A stretch of 9,063 nucleotides of DNA from Rhodospirillales bacterium RIFCSPLOWO2_12_FULL_67_15 (GTDB lineage: Bacteria; Pseudomonadota; Alphaproteobacteria; Rhodospirillales; 2-12-FULL-67-15), in the NCBI GenBank assembly GCA_001830475.1, contig MIAC01000031.1, positions 499 to 9,561 on the forward strand, written 5' to 3'. The first letter of the stretch is position 1, and every line of letters begins with the position of its first letter. Below, in pieces: positions 1-7,612 of this stretch. Under the pieces are notes generated by a model. It was not told where the DNA came from. It saw only the letters and a program-made list of their open reading frames with translations, and did not search any database. The translations under genes were made by a program, and so were the position numbers.

Positions 1-2
1 TA

Positions 3-695
3 GACCAAGCCAATGCCGAGCGGATTCATCCTTTCACCGGGGGTTCGCGCTTCATCCAGAACGGCGTGATGAACGGGGGCGAGATGGTGACGCTCGCCTT
101 CGCCCTCCTCGGCGTCGGGGGTCTGCTCGGAGCCGTCCTTTTCGCCCTTAAAGGCGCAACCGTTCTTCTGTTCGGCGCGATCGGAATCGCGCTCGGGATT
201 CTCTACTCCCTGCCGCCGGTGCAGCTCGCCGGCCGGGGCCTGGGCGAAATCGCTGTCGCAATCGGATTCGGCGTTCTGCCGGTCGTGGGCGGCGCCTGGC
301 TCCAGGCGGGCGCGTTCACCGCGCAGGCGTTGCTTTTGTCGTTGCCGCTCGGGTGCTGGATCGCCGCGGTTCTGATTGCCAACGAAGTGCCCGACGCCGA
401 CACCGACGCCGCCGCGGGCAAGCGCACCCTGGTCGTGCGCTTAAGCCCAGGCGGGATCAAGGCCCTCTATCTCGCCGTGCAGGCGGCGGCCCTGTTTGCG
501 CTGGGAGTCGGCGTGTGGTTCGATCGTTTGCCAGCGTGGGGACTCGTCGTCCCCGCTGTGCTGTTTGCTGCCTCGGCGTCGGCGGCGGCGGGCTTGAACG
601 GCCCCCGCGCATCGCTCATCCGTGCCATCAAGCTGACGCTCACCATTCACCTCGCGGGCGGATTGTGGTTGTGCCTGCTCGCCCTGGCCGCCTGA
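3..695 (+). CDS. UbiA/MenA-family membrane prenyltransferase, C-terminal part (5' end outside window)
   Basis: This is an integral-membrane prenyltransferase, of the family that attaches a polyprenyl chain to an aromatic or quinone-precursor ring. The frame is open from the left edge. A GTG at 66 is not the start, because conserved sequence lies upstream of it: the segment PFTGGSRFIQ (visible residues 10-19) follows the first Asp-rich motif in this family. The second Asp-rich motif appears as NEVPDADTD followed by GKRTLVVRL (visible residues 127-143), which would bind Mg2+-diphosphate. The motif YSLPPVQL and an RGLGE element lie before it, and several hydrophobic spans surround them. About 230 residues are visible, so roughly the first quarter to third is missing. 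The motif style resembles MenA (dihydroxynaphthoate prenyltransferase) more than classical UbiA, but the substrate cannot be fixed from the fragment. It ends 13 bases from the convergent small gene. Confidence 0.85.
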   Translation, partial: DQANAERIHPFTGGSRFIQNGVMNGGEMVTLAFALLGVGGLLGAVLFALKGATVLLFGAIGIALGILYSLPPVQLAGRGLGEIAVAIGFGVLPVVGGAWLQAGAFTAQALLLSLPLGCWIAAVLIANEVPDADTDAAAGKRTLVVRLSPGGIKALYLAVQAAALFALGVGVWFDRLPAWGLVVPAVLFAASASAAAGLNGPRASLIRAIKLTLTIHLAGGLWLCLLALAA

Positions 696-708
696 AAGAC
701 GGGATTTG

Positions 709-831
709 TTAGAGGCGCGTGTTGGCGGTTGAGAACTTGTTCGCGCTGCTCTGGCCGGTGACGTTGAGGACCACTCCGGCCAGCACGGCGATGACGACGG
801 CGGCGGCGAGACCTTGCAATACCGACTTCAT
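709..831 (-). CDS. 40-residue single-span membrane peptide, function unknown
   Basis: This short gene encodes 40 residues starting MKSVLQGLAAAVVIAVLAGV and ending in the polar tail STANTRL. Residues about 4-27 form one hydrophobic helix with a single Lys before it, which suggests an inner-membrane peptide with an outside or periplasmic tail; it could also be an uncleaved signal-like anchor. The frame stays open further upstream, but the ATG at 829-831 is preferred. It is preceded by GGAGGG with a 4-base gap, and the upstream extension is Pro/Gly/Arg-rich and unlike a protein start. A sigma70-like promoter lies about 60 bases upstream. It is convergent with the prenyltransferase gene. I do not recognise a named family, and only its expression signals and composition argue that it is real. 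Confidence 0.65.
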   Translation of the reverse strand: MKSVLQGLAAAVVIAVLAGVVLNVTGQSSANKFSTANTRL

Positions 832-835
832 GATA

Positions 836-841
836 CCCTCC
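836..841 (-). promoter_or_regulatory. Shine-Dalgarno site fixing the start of the 40-residue peptide
   Basis: On the minus strand the sequence reads GGAGGG-TATC-ATG. This is a strong ribosome binding site at normal spacing, and it selects the ATG at 829-831 over the longer upstream open frame. Confidence 0.7.
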
Positions 842-887
842 GGACAAGCCGGCGCGGGACTCGTACTTAGCCCGGCCGATGAAGGCC

Positions 888-916
888 ATTGTAGACGGGG
901 AAGGACTTTCCGCCAA
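888..916 (-). promoter_or_regulatory. Sigma70-like promoter for the 40-residue membrane peptide
   Basis: On the minus strand the -35 hexamer TTGGCG (911-916) and the -10 hexamer TACAAT (888-893) are separated by exactly 17 bases. The -10 matches the consensus at five of six positions and the -35 at four of six. Transcription would start near 881, giving a leader of about 50 bases before the ATG. It is predicted from sequence only. Confidence 0.5.
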
Positions 917-955
917 CCGGGCGATTCGCAGGGTACGGGTCCCCCGCCATCGTTC

Positions 956-985
956 ATGACAAGGAGCATCCCGGGGGTCTATTCT
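956..985 (+). promoter_or_regulatory. Possible sigma70-like promoter for the 1036-1419 gene and chpT
   Basis: ATGACA (956-961) and TATTCT (980-985) are separated by 18 bases on the plus strand, about 50 bases before the GTG start at 1036. The hexamers match consensus at five and four positions. This is the best candidate I see in the divergent gap, but in GC-rich DNA a match of this quality can arise by chance. Confidence 0.3.
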
Positions 986-1035
986 GAGCCGGAACGGGCA
1001 TTTGCCGTGACCCTCGGGGCAGGGAGGAAGGATCA

Positions 1036-1419
1036 GTGGATGAGACCAAGGACACGACACCGGGGAACGCGATGCCGGGCAACCCCGCACACGCGGTTTT
1101 CGGCGAGCTCGAGGCGCAGGGGTTCCTCCGCCAAATCCAGGAGATCGAGGGGAGCCTGAAAGGCATCGCCGAGCAGTTGGCGAGTTTTGCCGGAGCCGCG
1201 ACCGAGCGCGCCCAGGAAACCGAAAGCTTCGCGGCCCATATTCTCGCGCTCCAGGCGATCGTGGCGGTTCTCGCCCGCCACGCCAACGTTCCGCCGGAAT
1301 CGGTCGCCGCCGAAATCCGCGACGAAATCAAGGCGCGCACGGCAAAATTGGCCGGCAACACCGACGGCAGCCCCGAGGTGCTCGCCATTGCCCAGGCGTT
1401 GTTTGGCGAGAACCGCTGA
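1036..1419 (+). CDS. Unrecognised 127-residue helical protein encoded directly upstream of chpT
   Basis: I do not recognise this protein. The GTG start at 1036 follows GGGAGGAAGG with good spacing; an ATG at 1040-1042 is out of frame. Residues 1-20 are polar and probably disordered. Residues about 22-75 are Ala/Glu/Gln-rich and predicted helical, with spaced hydrophobic residues (for example FLRQIQEIEGSLKGIAEQLA), so a coiled coil or helical bundle is likely. A second helical section follows (VPPESVAAEIRDEIKARTAKL), then a short C-terminal helix. There are no membrane spans, no cysteines and no catalytic motif. It ends 6 bases before the chpT ATG, so the two are very likely co-transcribed. 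A role linked to ChpT is possible from position alone. Confidence 0.75.
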   Translation: MDETKDTTPGNAMPGNPAHAVFGELEAQGFLRQIQEIEGSLKGIAEQLASFAGAATERAQETESFAAHILALQAIVAVLARHANVPPESVAAEIRDEIKARTAKLAGNTDGSPEVLAIAQALFGENR

Positions 1420-1425
1420 TCGCTT

Positions 1426-2076
1426 ATGGCGGCGCGCTTCGATCTTCTCCTCGCTCAGCTGGTCTGTTCCCGCCTGTGCCACGATCTCGCCGGACTCACG
1501 GGCGCGATCGCGAACGGCGCCGACCTCGTCGCCGAAAGCCCCTCGGGCGCGGATGCCGAGGCGCTGGCCTTGATCGGACAAAGCGCGCGCCAAGCGAACG
1601 CGTGCATCGCTTTTTTTCGTGTCGCCTTCGGCGCGAACGCGCCGGCCCAGACGCTCGCGGACGTGGTTGCCCTGTCCGAAGGTATGCTGGCCGGAGGTCA
1701 GGTCCGTCTCGCGCCACCCTCGGGCGCGGCGGCACGGGTGCGGCTTGCTCCGGACAGCGTCCGGCTGGTTCTAGTTTTGGTGATGGTCGGCGCCGGGTCG
1801 CTTCCCCGCGGCGGCACGGTTCATGTCGATGCGGCCGAGCTTGCCGAAGGGATCGGGATCAGCCTGACCGCGGCGGGAGCGGGCGCGGCCGTGAAGCCCG
1901 AACTCGCCGCCGCGCTCGCAGGCTCCCGCGCGCCCGAAACAATCTCTCCGCGCGAGGTCCATGCGTTGTGGGCCGGAATCCTGGCAGGGGCCATGGGCAG
2001 AAAAGTGGAGCTGGCCACCGGCGAAGACATGGTCCGTCTCGCGGCTCTTCTCCCCCGGGATCGGGCTTCGCTTTAA
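1426..2076 (+). CDS. chpT: ChpT, histidine phosphotransferase of the CckA-CtrA phosphorelay
   Basis: ChpT moves phosphate from the receiver domain of the hybrid kinase CckA to the response regulators CtrA and CpdR in alphaproteobacteria. The 216-residue protein has the family signature SRLCHDL with phospho-accepting His19, followed by GAIANGADL and a second helix ending FFRVAFG (residues 63-69). These build the dimerising four-helix hairpin over about residues 1-75. Residues about 80-212 correspond to the degenerate ATPase-like domain; I see no N-box or glycine-rich ATP lid, as expected for a phosphotransferase that does not bind ATP. The length is typical. There is no strong Shine-Dalgarno, so translation is probably coupled to the gene ending 6 bases upstream. 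Its partner CtrA is encoded at 7613-8326; CckA is not in the window. Confidence 0.9.
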   Translation: MAARFDLLLAQLVCSRLCHDLAGLTGAIANGADLVAESPSGADAEALALIGQSARQANACIAFFRVAFGANAPAQTLADVVALSEGMLAGGQVRLAPPSGAAARVRLAPDSVRLVLVLVMVGAGSLPRGGTVHVDAAELAEGIGISLTAAGAGAAVKPELAAALAGSRAPETISPREVHALWAGILAGAMGRKVELATGEDMVRLAALLPRDRASL

Positions 2077-2238
2077 GGGATAAACCTGACTATGGAAGCG
2101 GCGAATTGCCTTGTAAGCTGGGGCCATCGGCACAATCTTTTCTCCTGGGCAAGGAACGCCGAATGCTGATAAATAATTGTCATAACCACGAATTCCGCAT
2201 TGGCGCGCAGGACGCCCTGCTGCAAGGAAATCCCGGCC

Positions 2239-5013
2239 ATGGACGACCTTCTGAATGAATTTCTGACCGAAACGTCTGAAAGTCTTTCGATTCTCGACGT
2301 CCAACTCGTCAAATTCGAGCAAGACCCAAGCGATACTGCCATCCTCGGCAACATTTTTCGCTTGGTGCACACCATCAAGGGCACCTGCGGCTTCCTCGGC
2401 CTGCCCAGGCTCGAGTCGGTCGCCCACGCGGGCGAGAACGTTCTCGGCAAGTTCCGCGACGGTGTTTTGTCGGTGACGCCCGAAGCGGTGACCCTCATCC
2501 TCAAGTGCATCGACCGCGTCCGCATGCTGCTGGGTGAACTCGAGGCCAAGGGTTCCGAACCCGAGGGCGAGGATTCGGCGCTGATCGCGGAACTCAATGC
2601 CATGGCCGAAGGCAAGACGGCCGCGGCCGCCGCGTCTGCGCCGGCCGTGCCTATGCCCACTGCACCGGCACCTGCGACCGCGGCTGCGCCCGGCGGCGGG
2701 CCGGTCACGGATGCGCGCGGATTCCCCGTCGCCAAGGATCTTCTCGATGAAGTGATGTCAGCGCAGGCCGCCGGCAAGCGCGGCGCGACCGATGCGGAGA
2801 TCGCCGCCCAAATGGCGGCCGAACGCGCCAAGGAAAAGAAGGAAGCGAAAAGCGCGCCGCCGCCCGCCGCCGCACCGTCTCCGGCGAAGGTTCCGGCGGC
2901 GGCCAAGCCTGCCATCCCGGCCAAGGAAGAGGCGAAAGAGGCCAAGGAGTCGGCCGCGGCGCAAGCCTCGATTCGCGTCGGCGTCGATGTTCTCGAAGCC
3001 CTGATGACGTTGGTGAGCGAATTGGTGCTGACGCGCAATGCGCTTCTCCAGATGGTGCGCGGCCAGGAAGACAGCGAGTTCAAGATTCCCTTGCAGCGAC
3101 TCAGCCACATCACCTCGGATCTCCAGGAAGGCGTGATGAAGACCCGCATGCAGCCGATCGGCAACGCCTGGGCGAAGCTGCCGCGAATCATCCGCGACCT
3201 TTCGGTCGAAACGAGCAAGAAGATCGAGCTGGTCATGCAGGGCGCGGAAACCGAATTGGACCGGCAGGTTTTGGAGTTGATCAAGGACCCGCTCACGCAC
3301 ATGGTCCGCAACTCCGCCGACCACGGGATCGAAATGCCGGAGGCCCGGCGCGAGGCCGGCAAGGATGAGACCGGAACGATCGTCCTCAAGGCCTTCCACG
3401 AGGGGGGTCACATCATCATCCAGATCGCCGACGACGGCCGTGGCTTGAACGTGGAAAAAATTCGGGCCAAGGCGGTCGCCAACGGCATCGCCACCGAGGC
3501 CGAGCTCGACAGCATGAGCGAGCAGCAAATCATGCTGTTCATCTTCAAGGCCGGGTTCTCGACCGCCGAGAAGGTGACATCGGTGTCGGGGCGTGGCGTC
3601 GGCATGGACGTGGTGCGCACCAACATCGAGAAAATCGGCGGCACCATCGAGATGAAGTCGGTCTGGGGCAAGGGGTCCACCTTCACCATCAAGATCCCGC
3701 TGACGCTGGCCATCGTTTCGGCGCTGGTGGTGGAGTGCGCCCAGGAGCGATTCGCCATTCCCCAGATCAGCGTGCTCGAACTGGTGCGGACCTCGGACCA
3801 GACGGACACCAAAATCGAAATGATCAACGCCTCACCAGTGCTGCGCCTGCGCGACCGCTTGTTACCGCTGGTGTCGCTGCGCGGGCTGTTCAAGATCGAT
3901 GGCGCCGGCGGCGTGCCCCGGAACGATGACCTCTACATCGTCGTCACCCAAGTCGGCGCCTACACCTTCGGCATCATCGTCGACCGCGTCTTCGACACCG
4001 AGGAAATCGTGGTCAAGCCGGTGGCGCCGATCCTGCGCGAAATCCCGTTTTATTCCGGCAACACCATCCTCGGCGACGGTAGCGTGATCATGATTCTCGA
4101 TCCCAACGGCATCGCCGCGGCCATGGGGCAAGGGCAGATGGGCTCGGAAAAGACGGCCGAGGCGGCCAGCGCGGGCGCATCCAGCAGCGAGGAAAAGACG
4201 TCGCTGCTCATCTTCCGCGCCGGCGGCGCGGAGCTGAAAGCGATCCCGCTCGCGCTCATCGCCCGGCTCGAGGAAATCGACCTCAAGACCATCGAGCGCG
4301 CGCACAACCGCTATGTCGTCCAGTATCGCGACCACCTGATGCCGCTGATTCCGTTCAACCCCGGACACGAATGGAAAAAGACGGGGCGCCAGCCGATCCT
4401 CGTTTTCACCGATGGCGACCGCTCCATGGGACTGGTGGTGGACGAGATCGTGGACATTATCGAGGACCGCCTCAAGGTCGAGCTCGCCGCCGGCCTGGCG
4501 GGGATCATCGGCAGTGCCATCGTTGCCGGCAAGGCGACCGATATCGTCGATGCGGGCTTTTACCTGACCCAGGCGTACGCCGACTGGTTCAGCCGCTCCG
4601 GCGGCGAGGCGACGGGTGGGGCCATCGCGCAGAAGCGGGCGCTCTTGGTGGACGACAGCCCGTTCTTCCGCACCCTGTTGTCGCCTTTGCTCTCGGTCGC
4701 GGGTTGGCAAGTGACGGCGGTGGAAAACGCCGTCGACGCCCTCAAACTACGCGAATCCGGACAGATGTACGACGTGATCATCAGCGATATCGAAATGCCC
4801 GGGATGGATGGCTTCACCTTCGCCGAAGACGTGCGCCGCGATCCGCGCTGGAGTACGGTGCCGATGGTGGCGCTGTCGTCGCGTGCGCAGGACAGCGATA
4901 AGGCCAGGGGTAAAGAGGTCGGTTTCAACGACTATATCGCCAAGTCCGACCGCGAGGTTCTCGTTTCAACATTGGCCGATACGGTTGCCCATGCGGCGCG
5001 CCGGTTGGCGTAG
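2239..5013 (+). CDS. cheA: CheA, chemotaxis histidine kinase with second CheW-like domain and C-terminal receiver
   Basis: CheA autophosphorylates in response to receptor arrays and donates phosphate to CheY and CheB. The ATG at 2239 follows AAGGAA by nine bases and begins the standard MDDLLNEFLTET; the open frame extends further upstream but without family-like sequence. Domains over 924 residues: HPt 1-105 with His44 in RLVHTIKGTCGF; an Ala/Pro/Lys/Glu-rich linker about 125-242 with no clear CheY-binding P2 domain; dimerisation 243-305; ATPase about 310-488 with N-box HMVRNSADHGIE, G1 DDGRGL and G2 GRGVGMDVV; CheW-like P5 490-628; a second CheW-like domain about 652-785; and a receiver 799-921 with acidic pair Asp805/Asp806, phosphoacceptor Asp850 and Lys902. 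An AT-rich patch near 2168-2196 lies in the 162-base gap after chpT, but I could not define a promoter there. Confidence 0.95.
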   Translation: MDDLLNEFLTETSESLSILDVQLVKFEQDPSDTAILGNIFRLVHTIKGTCGFLGLPRLESVAHAGENVLGKFRDGVLSVTPEAVTLILKCIDRVRMLLGELEAKGSEPEGEDSALIAELNAMAEGKTAAAAASAPAVPMPTAPAPATAAAPGGGPVTDARGFPVAKDLLDEVMSAQAAGKRGATDAEIAAQMAAERAKEKKEAKSAPPPAAAPSPAKVPAAAKPAIPAKEEAKEAKESAAAQASIRVGVDVLEALMTLVSELVLTRNALLQMVRGQEDSEFKIPLQRLSHITSDLQEGVMKTRMQPIGNAWAKLPRIIRDLSVETSKKIELVMQGAETELDRQVLELIKDPLTHMVRNSADHGIEMPEARREAGKDETGTIVLKAFHEGGHIIIQIADDGRGLNVEKIRAKAVANGIATEAELDSMSEQQIMLFIFKAGFSTAEKVTSVSGRGVGMDVVRTNIEKIGGTIEMKSVWGKGSTFTIKIPLTLAIVSALVVECAQERFAIPQISVLELVRTSDQTDTKIEMINASPVLRLRDRLLPLVSLRGLFKIDGAGGVPRNDDLYIVVTQVGAYTFGIIVDRVFDTEEIVVKPVAPILREIPFYSGNTILGDGSVIMILDPNGIAAAMGQGQMGSEKTAEAASAGASSSEEKTSLLIFRAGGAELKAIPLALIARLEEIDLKTIERAHNRYVVQYRDHLMPLIPFNPGHEWKKTGRQPILVFTDGDRSMGLVVDEIVDIIEDRLKVELAAGLAGIIGSAIVAGKATDIVDAGFYLTQAYADWFSRSGGEATGGAIAQKRALLVDDSPFFRTLLSPLLSVAGWQVTAVENAVDALKLRESGQMYDVIISDIEMPGMDGFTFAEDVRRDPRWSTVPMVALSSRAQDSDKARGKEVGFNDYIAKSDREVLVSTLADTVAHAARRLA

Positions 5014-5096
5014 GGCCCCCGGCGCAAGGCGAAGGCGGTCGACGGTATCGATTCGATCCTCACTCGGGGCGGCTTCTGGAAATCAAAGAGAAAACC

Positions 5097-5462
5097 ATGA
5101 AATCGTGTCTCATCGTCGATGATTCGAAAGTCATCCGCATGGTCGCCCGCAAGATCTTGCAGGAACTCAAGTTCGAAACTTCCGAAGCGGCCGACGGAGC
5201 GCAGGCGCTTGAGGCCTGCAAGAAAAAGCTGCCCGACAGCATTCTTCTCGATTGGAACATGCCCGTCATGGACGGGCTGGAATTTCTGAAGAAGCTCCGC
5301 GCCTTACCCGGCGGCGACAAGCCCGTCGTCGTGTTCTGCACGACCGAGAACGACATCAACCACATTCAGCAAGCGATCGAAGCCGGCGCCAATGAATACA
5401 TCATGAAGCCCTTCGATAGCGAGATCATCCAGACCAAGTTCACCCAGGTCGGTCTACTCTAA
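5097..5462 (+). CDS. cheY: CheY, single-domain chemotaxis response regulator
   Basis: CheY accepts phosphate from CheA and binds the flagellar switch to change motor behaviour. The protein is 121 residues and consists only of a receiver domain. The acidic pair is Asp8/Asp9, the phosphoacceptor is Asp52 in LLDWNMPVMDGLEF, Thr82 follows the fourth strand, and Lys104 lies in MKPF. There is no DNA-binding domain. The gene lies 83 bases after cheA and 19 bases before cheB. The upstream Shine-Dalgarno is weak (AGAGAA). A role as a phosphate sink rather than a motor binder cannot be excluded from sequence. Confidence 0.93.
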   Translation: MKSCLIVDDSKVIRMVARKILQELKFETSEAADGAQALEACKKKLPDSILLDWNMPVMDGLEFLKKLRALPGGDKPVVVFCTTENDINHIQQAIEAGANEYIMKPFDSEIIQTKFTQVGLL

Positions 5463-5481
5463 GATCGCGCCGGAGTTCATA

Positions 5482-6672
5482 ATGTCCGCAGAAATCGCCG
5501 CGAGCGGGGCGGTGGGTGATCGCCCGTCGGACGGAGCCATCCGCGTGATGGTGGTGGACGATTCCGCCGTCATTCGCGGCCTCATCAGCCGGATGCTGTC
5601 CTCCGAACCGTCGATCACCGTCGTTGCGTCGGTCGGCAACGGTCAGATGGCGATCGACGCGCTATCTCGGCACGATGTCGATGTCATCATCATGGACATC
5701 GAAATGCCGGTCATGGACGGACTGACCGCTTTACCCAAGCTGCTGGAAGTCGACCCCGAGGTCCGAATCGTGATGGCCTCGACGCTGACCGCGCGCAACG
5801 CCGAAACCAGCATGCGCGCGCTGGAACTCGGCGCCTCCGATTATATTCCGAAGCCGACTTCGACCCGTGAAATCAGCGGCGGCGACGACTTTCGCCGCGA
5901 GCTGGTGGAAAAGGTTCGTGTCCTCGGCCTGCGGCCGAAGCGGGGATTACGCCGCCGCCCGCTGGGTGAACCGGCGCGTCCGGTCGAAACGCCCCGGCCG
6001 GGCGGAGCGCCGCGGCCGGCTGCGCCGCCGCGTCCGGTGCCGTCGCTCTACCCGCCGGGCCCGATCCAACTGCGCCCGCCGAGCCCTATCAGGCCCAGCA
6101 TCCTGGCGATTGGAAGCTCGACCGGAGGGCCGCCGGCGCTATTCGCGGTGCTGCGGGAAATTCCGCCGTCGATCGAACTGCCGGTGTTGATCACGCAGCA
6201 CATGCCGCCGACGTTCACCACCATTCTCGCCCAGCACATCGAGCGCAACAGCAAATGGCCATGCCGCGAGGCGGCCGACGGTGAGCCGATCGTGAGCGGC
6301 CGCATTTATCTGGCGCCCGGCAATTTCCACATGGTGGTCGAATCGCAGGATGGCAAGCCTGTCACCCGCTTGAACCAGGATCCGCCGGAAAGTTTCTGCC
6401 GGCCCGCCGTGGATCCGATGCTGCGAAGCCTGGTCAAGATCTACCACGGCCGCGTCTTGGCCGTGATTCTGACCGGCATGGGCGCCGACGGCTTGAAAGG
6501 TTGCCGCGAGGTGGTCGGGGCCGGCGGAACCGTCTTCGCTCAAGACGAAGCCTCGAGCGTGGTCTGGGGGATGCCCGGGGCGGTCGCAACGGCGGGAATT
6601 TGCAGCGCCGTGATACCGCTCAAGGACGTCGGCGCCCGCGTCAGGGCGTATTTGGCAGGCAAGCCCATATGA
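5482..6672 (+). CDS. cheB: CheB, receptor methylesterase/deamidase response regulator
   Basis: CheB removes methyl groups from chemoreceptor glutamates, and may deamidate glutamines, when phosphorylated by CheA; this provides adaptation. The start at 5482 follows GGAG by six bases. The 396-residue protein has a receiver domain (about 20-145) with Asp26/Asp27 and phosphoacceptor Asp72 in IIMDIEMPVMDG. A Pro/Arg-rich linker follows (about 151-205), then the esterase domain (about 206-392). The catalytic triad is visible: Ser213 in IGSSTGG, His240 in TQHMPP and Asp336 in TGMGADG. The linker looks longer and more proline-rich than in the enterobacterial enzyme. The stop overlaps the cheR start in ATGA, implying coupled translation. 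Confidence 0.95.
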   Translation: MSAEIAASGAVGDRPSDGAIRVMVVDDSAVIRGLISRMLSSEPSITVVASVGNGQMAIDALSRHDVDVIIMDIEMPVMDGLTALPKLLEVDPEVRIVMASTLTARNAETSMRALELGASDYIPKPTSTREISGGDDFRRELVEKVRVLGLRPKRGLRRRPLGEPARPVETPRPGGAPRPAAPPRPVPSLYPPGPIQLRPPSPIRPSILAIGSSTGGPPALFAVLREIPPSIELPVLITQHMPPTFTTILAQHIERNSKWPCREAADGEPIVSGRIYLAPGNFHMVVESQDGKPVTRLNQDPPESFCRPAVDPMLRSLVKIYHGRVLAVILTGMGADGLKGCREVVGAGGTVFAQDEASSVVWGMPGAVATAGICSAVIPLKDVGARVRAYLAGKPI

Positions 6673-7514
6673 AACCCGAGGATTTCAATTTCATCTCCGC
6701 GCTGCTGAAAGAGCGCTCCGGTCTGGTCCTCTCCAGCGACAAGACCTACTTGTTGGAGAGCCGCCTGATCCCGGTCGCGCGCAAACGCGGGCTCAAGGGC
6801 CTCGACGACTTGGTGGACACCATCCGCCGCACCCGTCCCGAGCCGCTGATCCGCGACGTCACCGAGGCGATGACGACCAACGAATCGTTTTTTTTCCGCG
6901 ATACCAAGCCGTTCGACTTGTTCCGGGATCACGTGCTCCCGCACATTCTCGCCGCCCGGGCGGACAAGAAGTTCTTCCGCATCTGGTGCGCCGCGGCGTC
7001 CACCGGCCAGGAGCCGTATTCGCTCGCCATGATTCTCCGGGAGCAGGCGGCCAAGTTCGCAGGCTGGAAGTGGGAGATCGTCGGCACCGATCTTTCCCGC
7101 GAGGTCCTGGAACGGGCCAAAAACGGGCTGTATTCCCAATTCGAGGTGCAGCGCGGCCTGCCGATCCAATTTCTGATCAAGTATTTCGACAAGAAGGAGG
7201 ATCAATGGCAGATCAAGCCCGAGGTTCGGGGCATGGTCCAATACAGGGAGCTCAACCTTCTTCACGACCTGAAGCCGTTCGGCGCCTTCGACGTGGTCTT
7301 CTGCCGCAATGTTCTGATTTACTTTGACCAGCCGACCAAGGGACGCATTCTTGAGAACGTCTCCAAGCTGATGCCCGACGATGGAATGCTTTTCCTCGGC
7401 GGCGCGGAGACGGTTCTCGGCATCTCCGACAAGTTCAAGCCGATGCCGGGGCAACGGGGCGTCTATTGCCAAGCCAACGCCCCGGCTGGAATCGGCGCGG
7501 CAAAGGCGTCGTAA
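6669..7514 (+). CDS. cheR: CheR, chemoreceptor glutamate methyltransferase
   Basis: CheR uses S-adenosylmethionine to methylate receptor glutamates, opposing CheB. The 281-residue protein has the N-terminal helical domain (about 1-75) ending in the conserved TTNESFFFRD, then a Rossmann-type methyltransferase domain. SAM-binding elements are WCAAASTGQEPYSLA (residues 106-120), the acidic GTDLS with Asp141, and CRNVLIYF (212-219). Its ATG lies within the last codons of cheB (4-base overlap), so the two are translationally coupled. No TPR or other extra domain is present. The 98 bases after it, up to the convergent ctrA stop, contain no convincing hairpin-plus-T terminator. Confidence 0.95.
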   Translation: MKPEDFNFISALLKERSGLVLSSDKTYLLESRLIPVARKRGLKGLDDLVDTIRRTRPEPLIRDVTEAMTTNESFFFRDTKPFDLFRDHVLPHILAARADKKFFRIWCAAASTGQEPYSLAMILREQAAKFAGWKWEIVGTDLSREVLERAKNGLYSQFEVQRGLPIQFLIKYFDKKEDQWQIKPEVRGMVQYRELNLLHDLKPFGAFDVVFCRNVLIYFDQPTKGRILENVSKLMPDDGMLFLGGAETVLGISDKFKPMPGQRGVYCQANAPAGIGAAKAS

Positions 7515-7612
7515 TCCTCGTCTCTCGTTCGGTTGAACTTGTGCCGCGCCGGTCGAGCCGCAAGCCGAAGCGCTTTTAAGAATCGCGCGATGTCATTCGG
7601 GCGGGCGCGCTT

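Noticed and set aside
2199..2222. Possible sigma54 promoter (GG-N10-GC) upstream of cheA
   Set aside because: Only the minimal GG and GC dinucleotides fit. The -12 element lacks the TTGC-like form, and such matches are common in GC-rich sequence.
2073..3389. Long minus-strand open frame antisense to cheA
   Set aside because: It mirrors codon bias in the GC-rich cheA gene, has low-complexity Ala/Ser composition, and the plus-strand CheA domains are unambiguous.
4138..5013. Possible internal start (ATG 4138) that would make a separate CheW-receiver protein from the cheA 3' end
   Set aside because: The nearby AGGG is only three bases from the ATG, too close for good initiation. The frame is simply the continuation of CheA.
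7515..7612. Terminator between the convergent cheR and ctrA genes
   Set aside because: Short palindromes such as AAGCGCTT and ATCGCGCGAT occur, but none forms a convincing stem-loop followed by a T-run on either strand.
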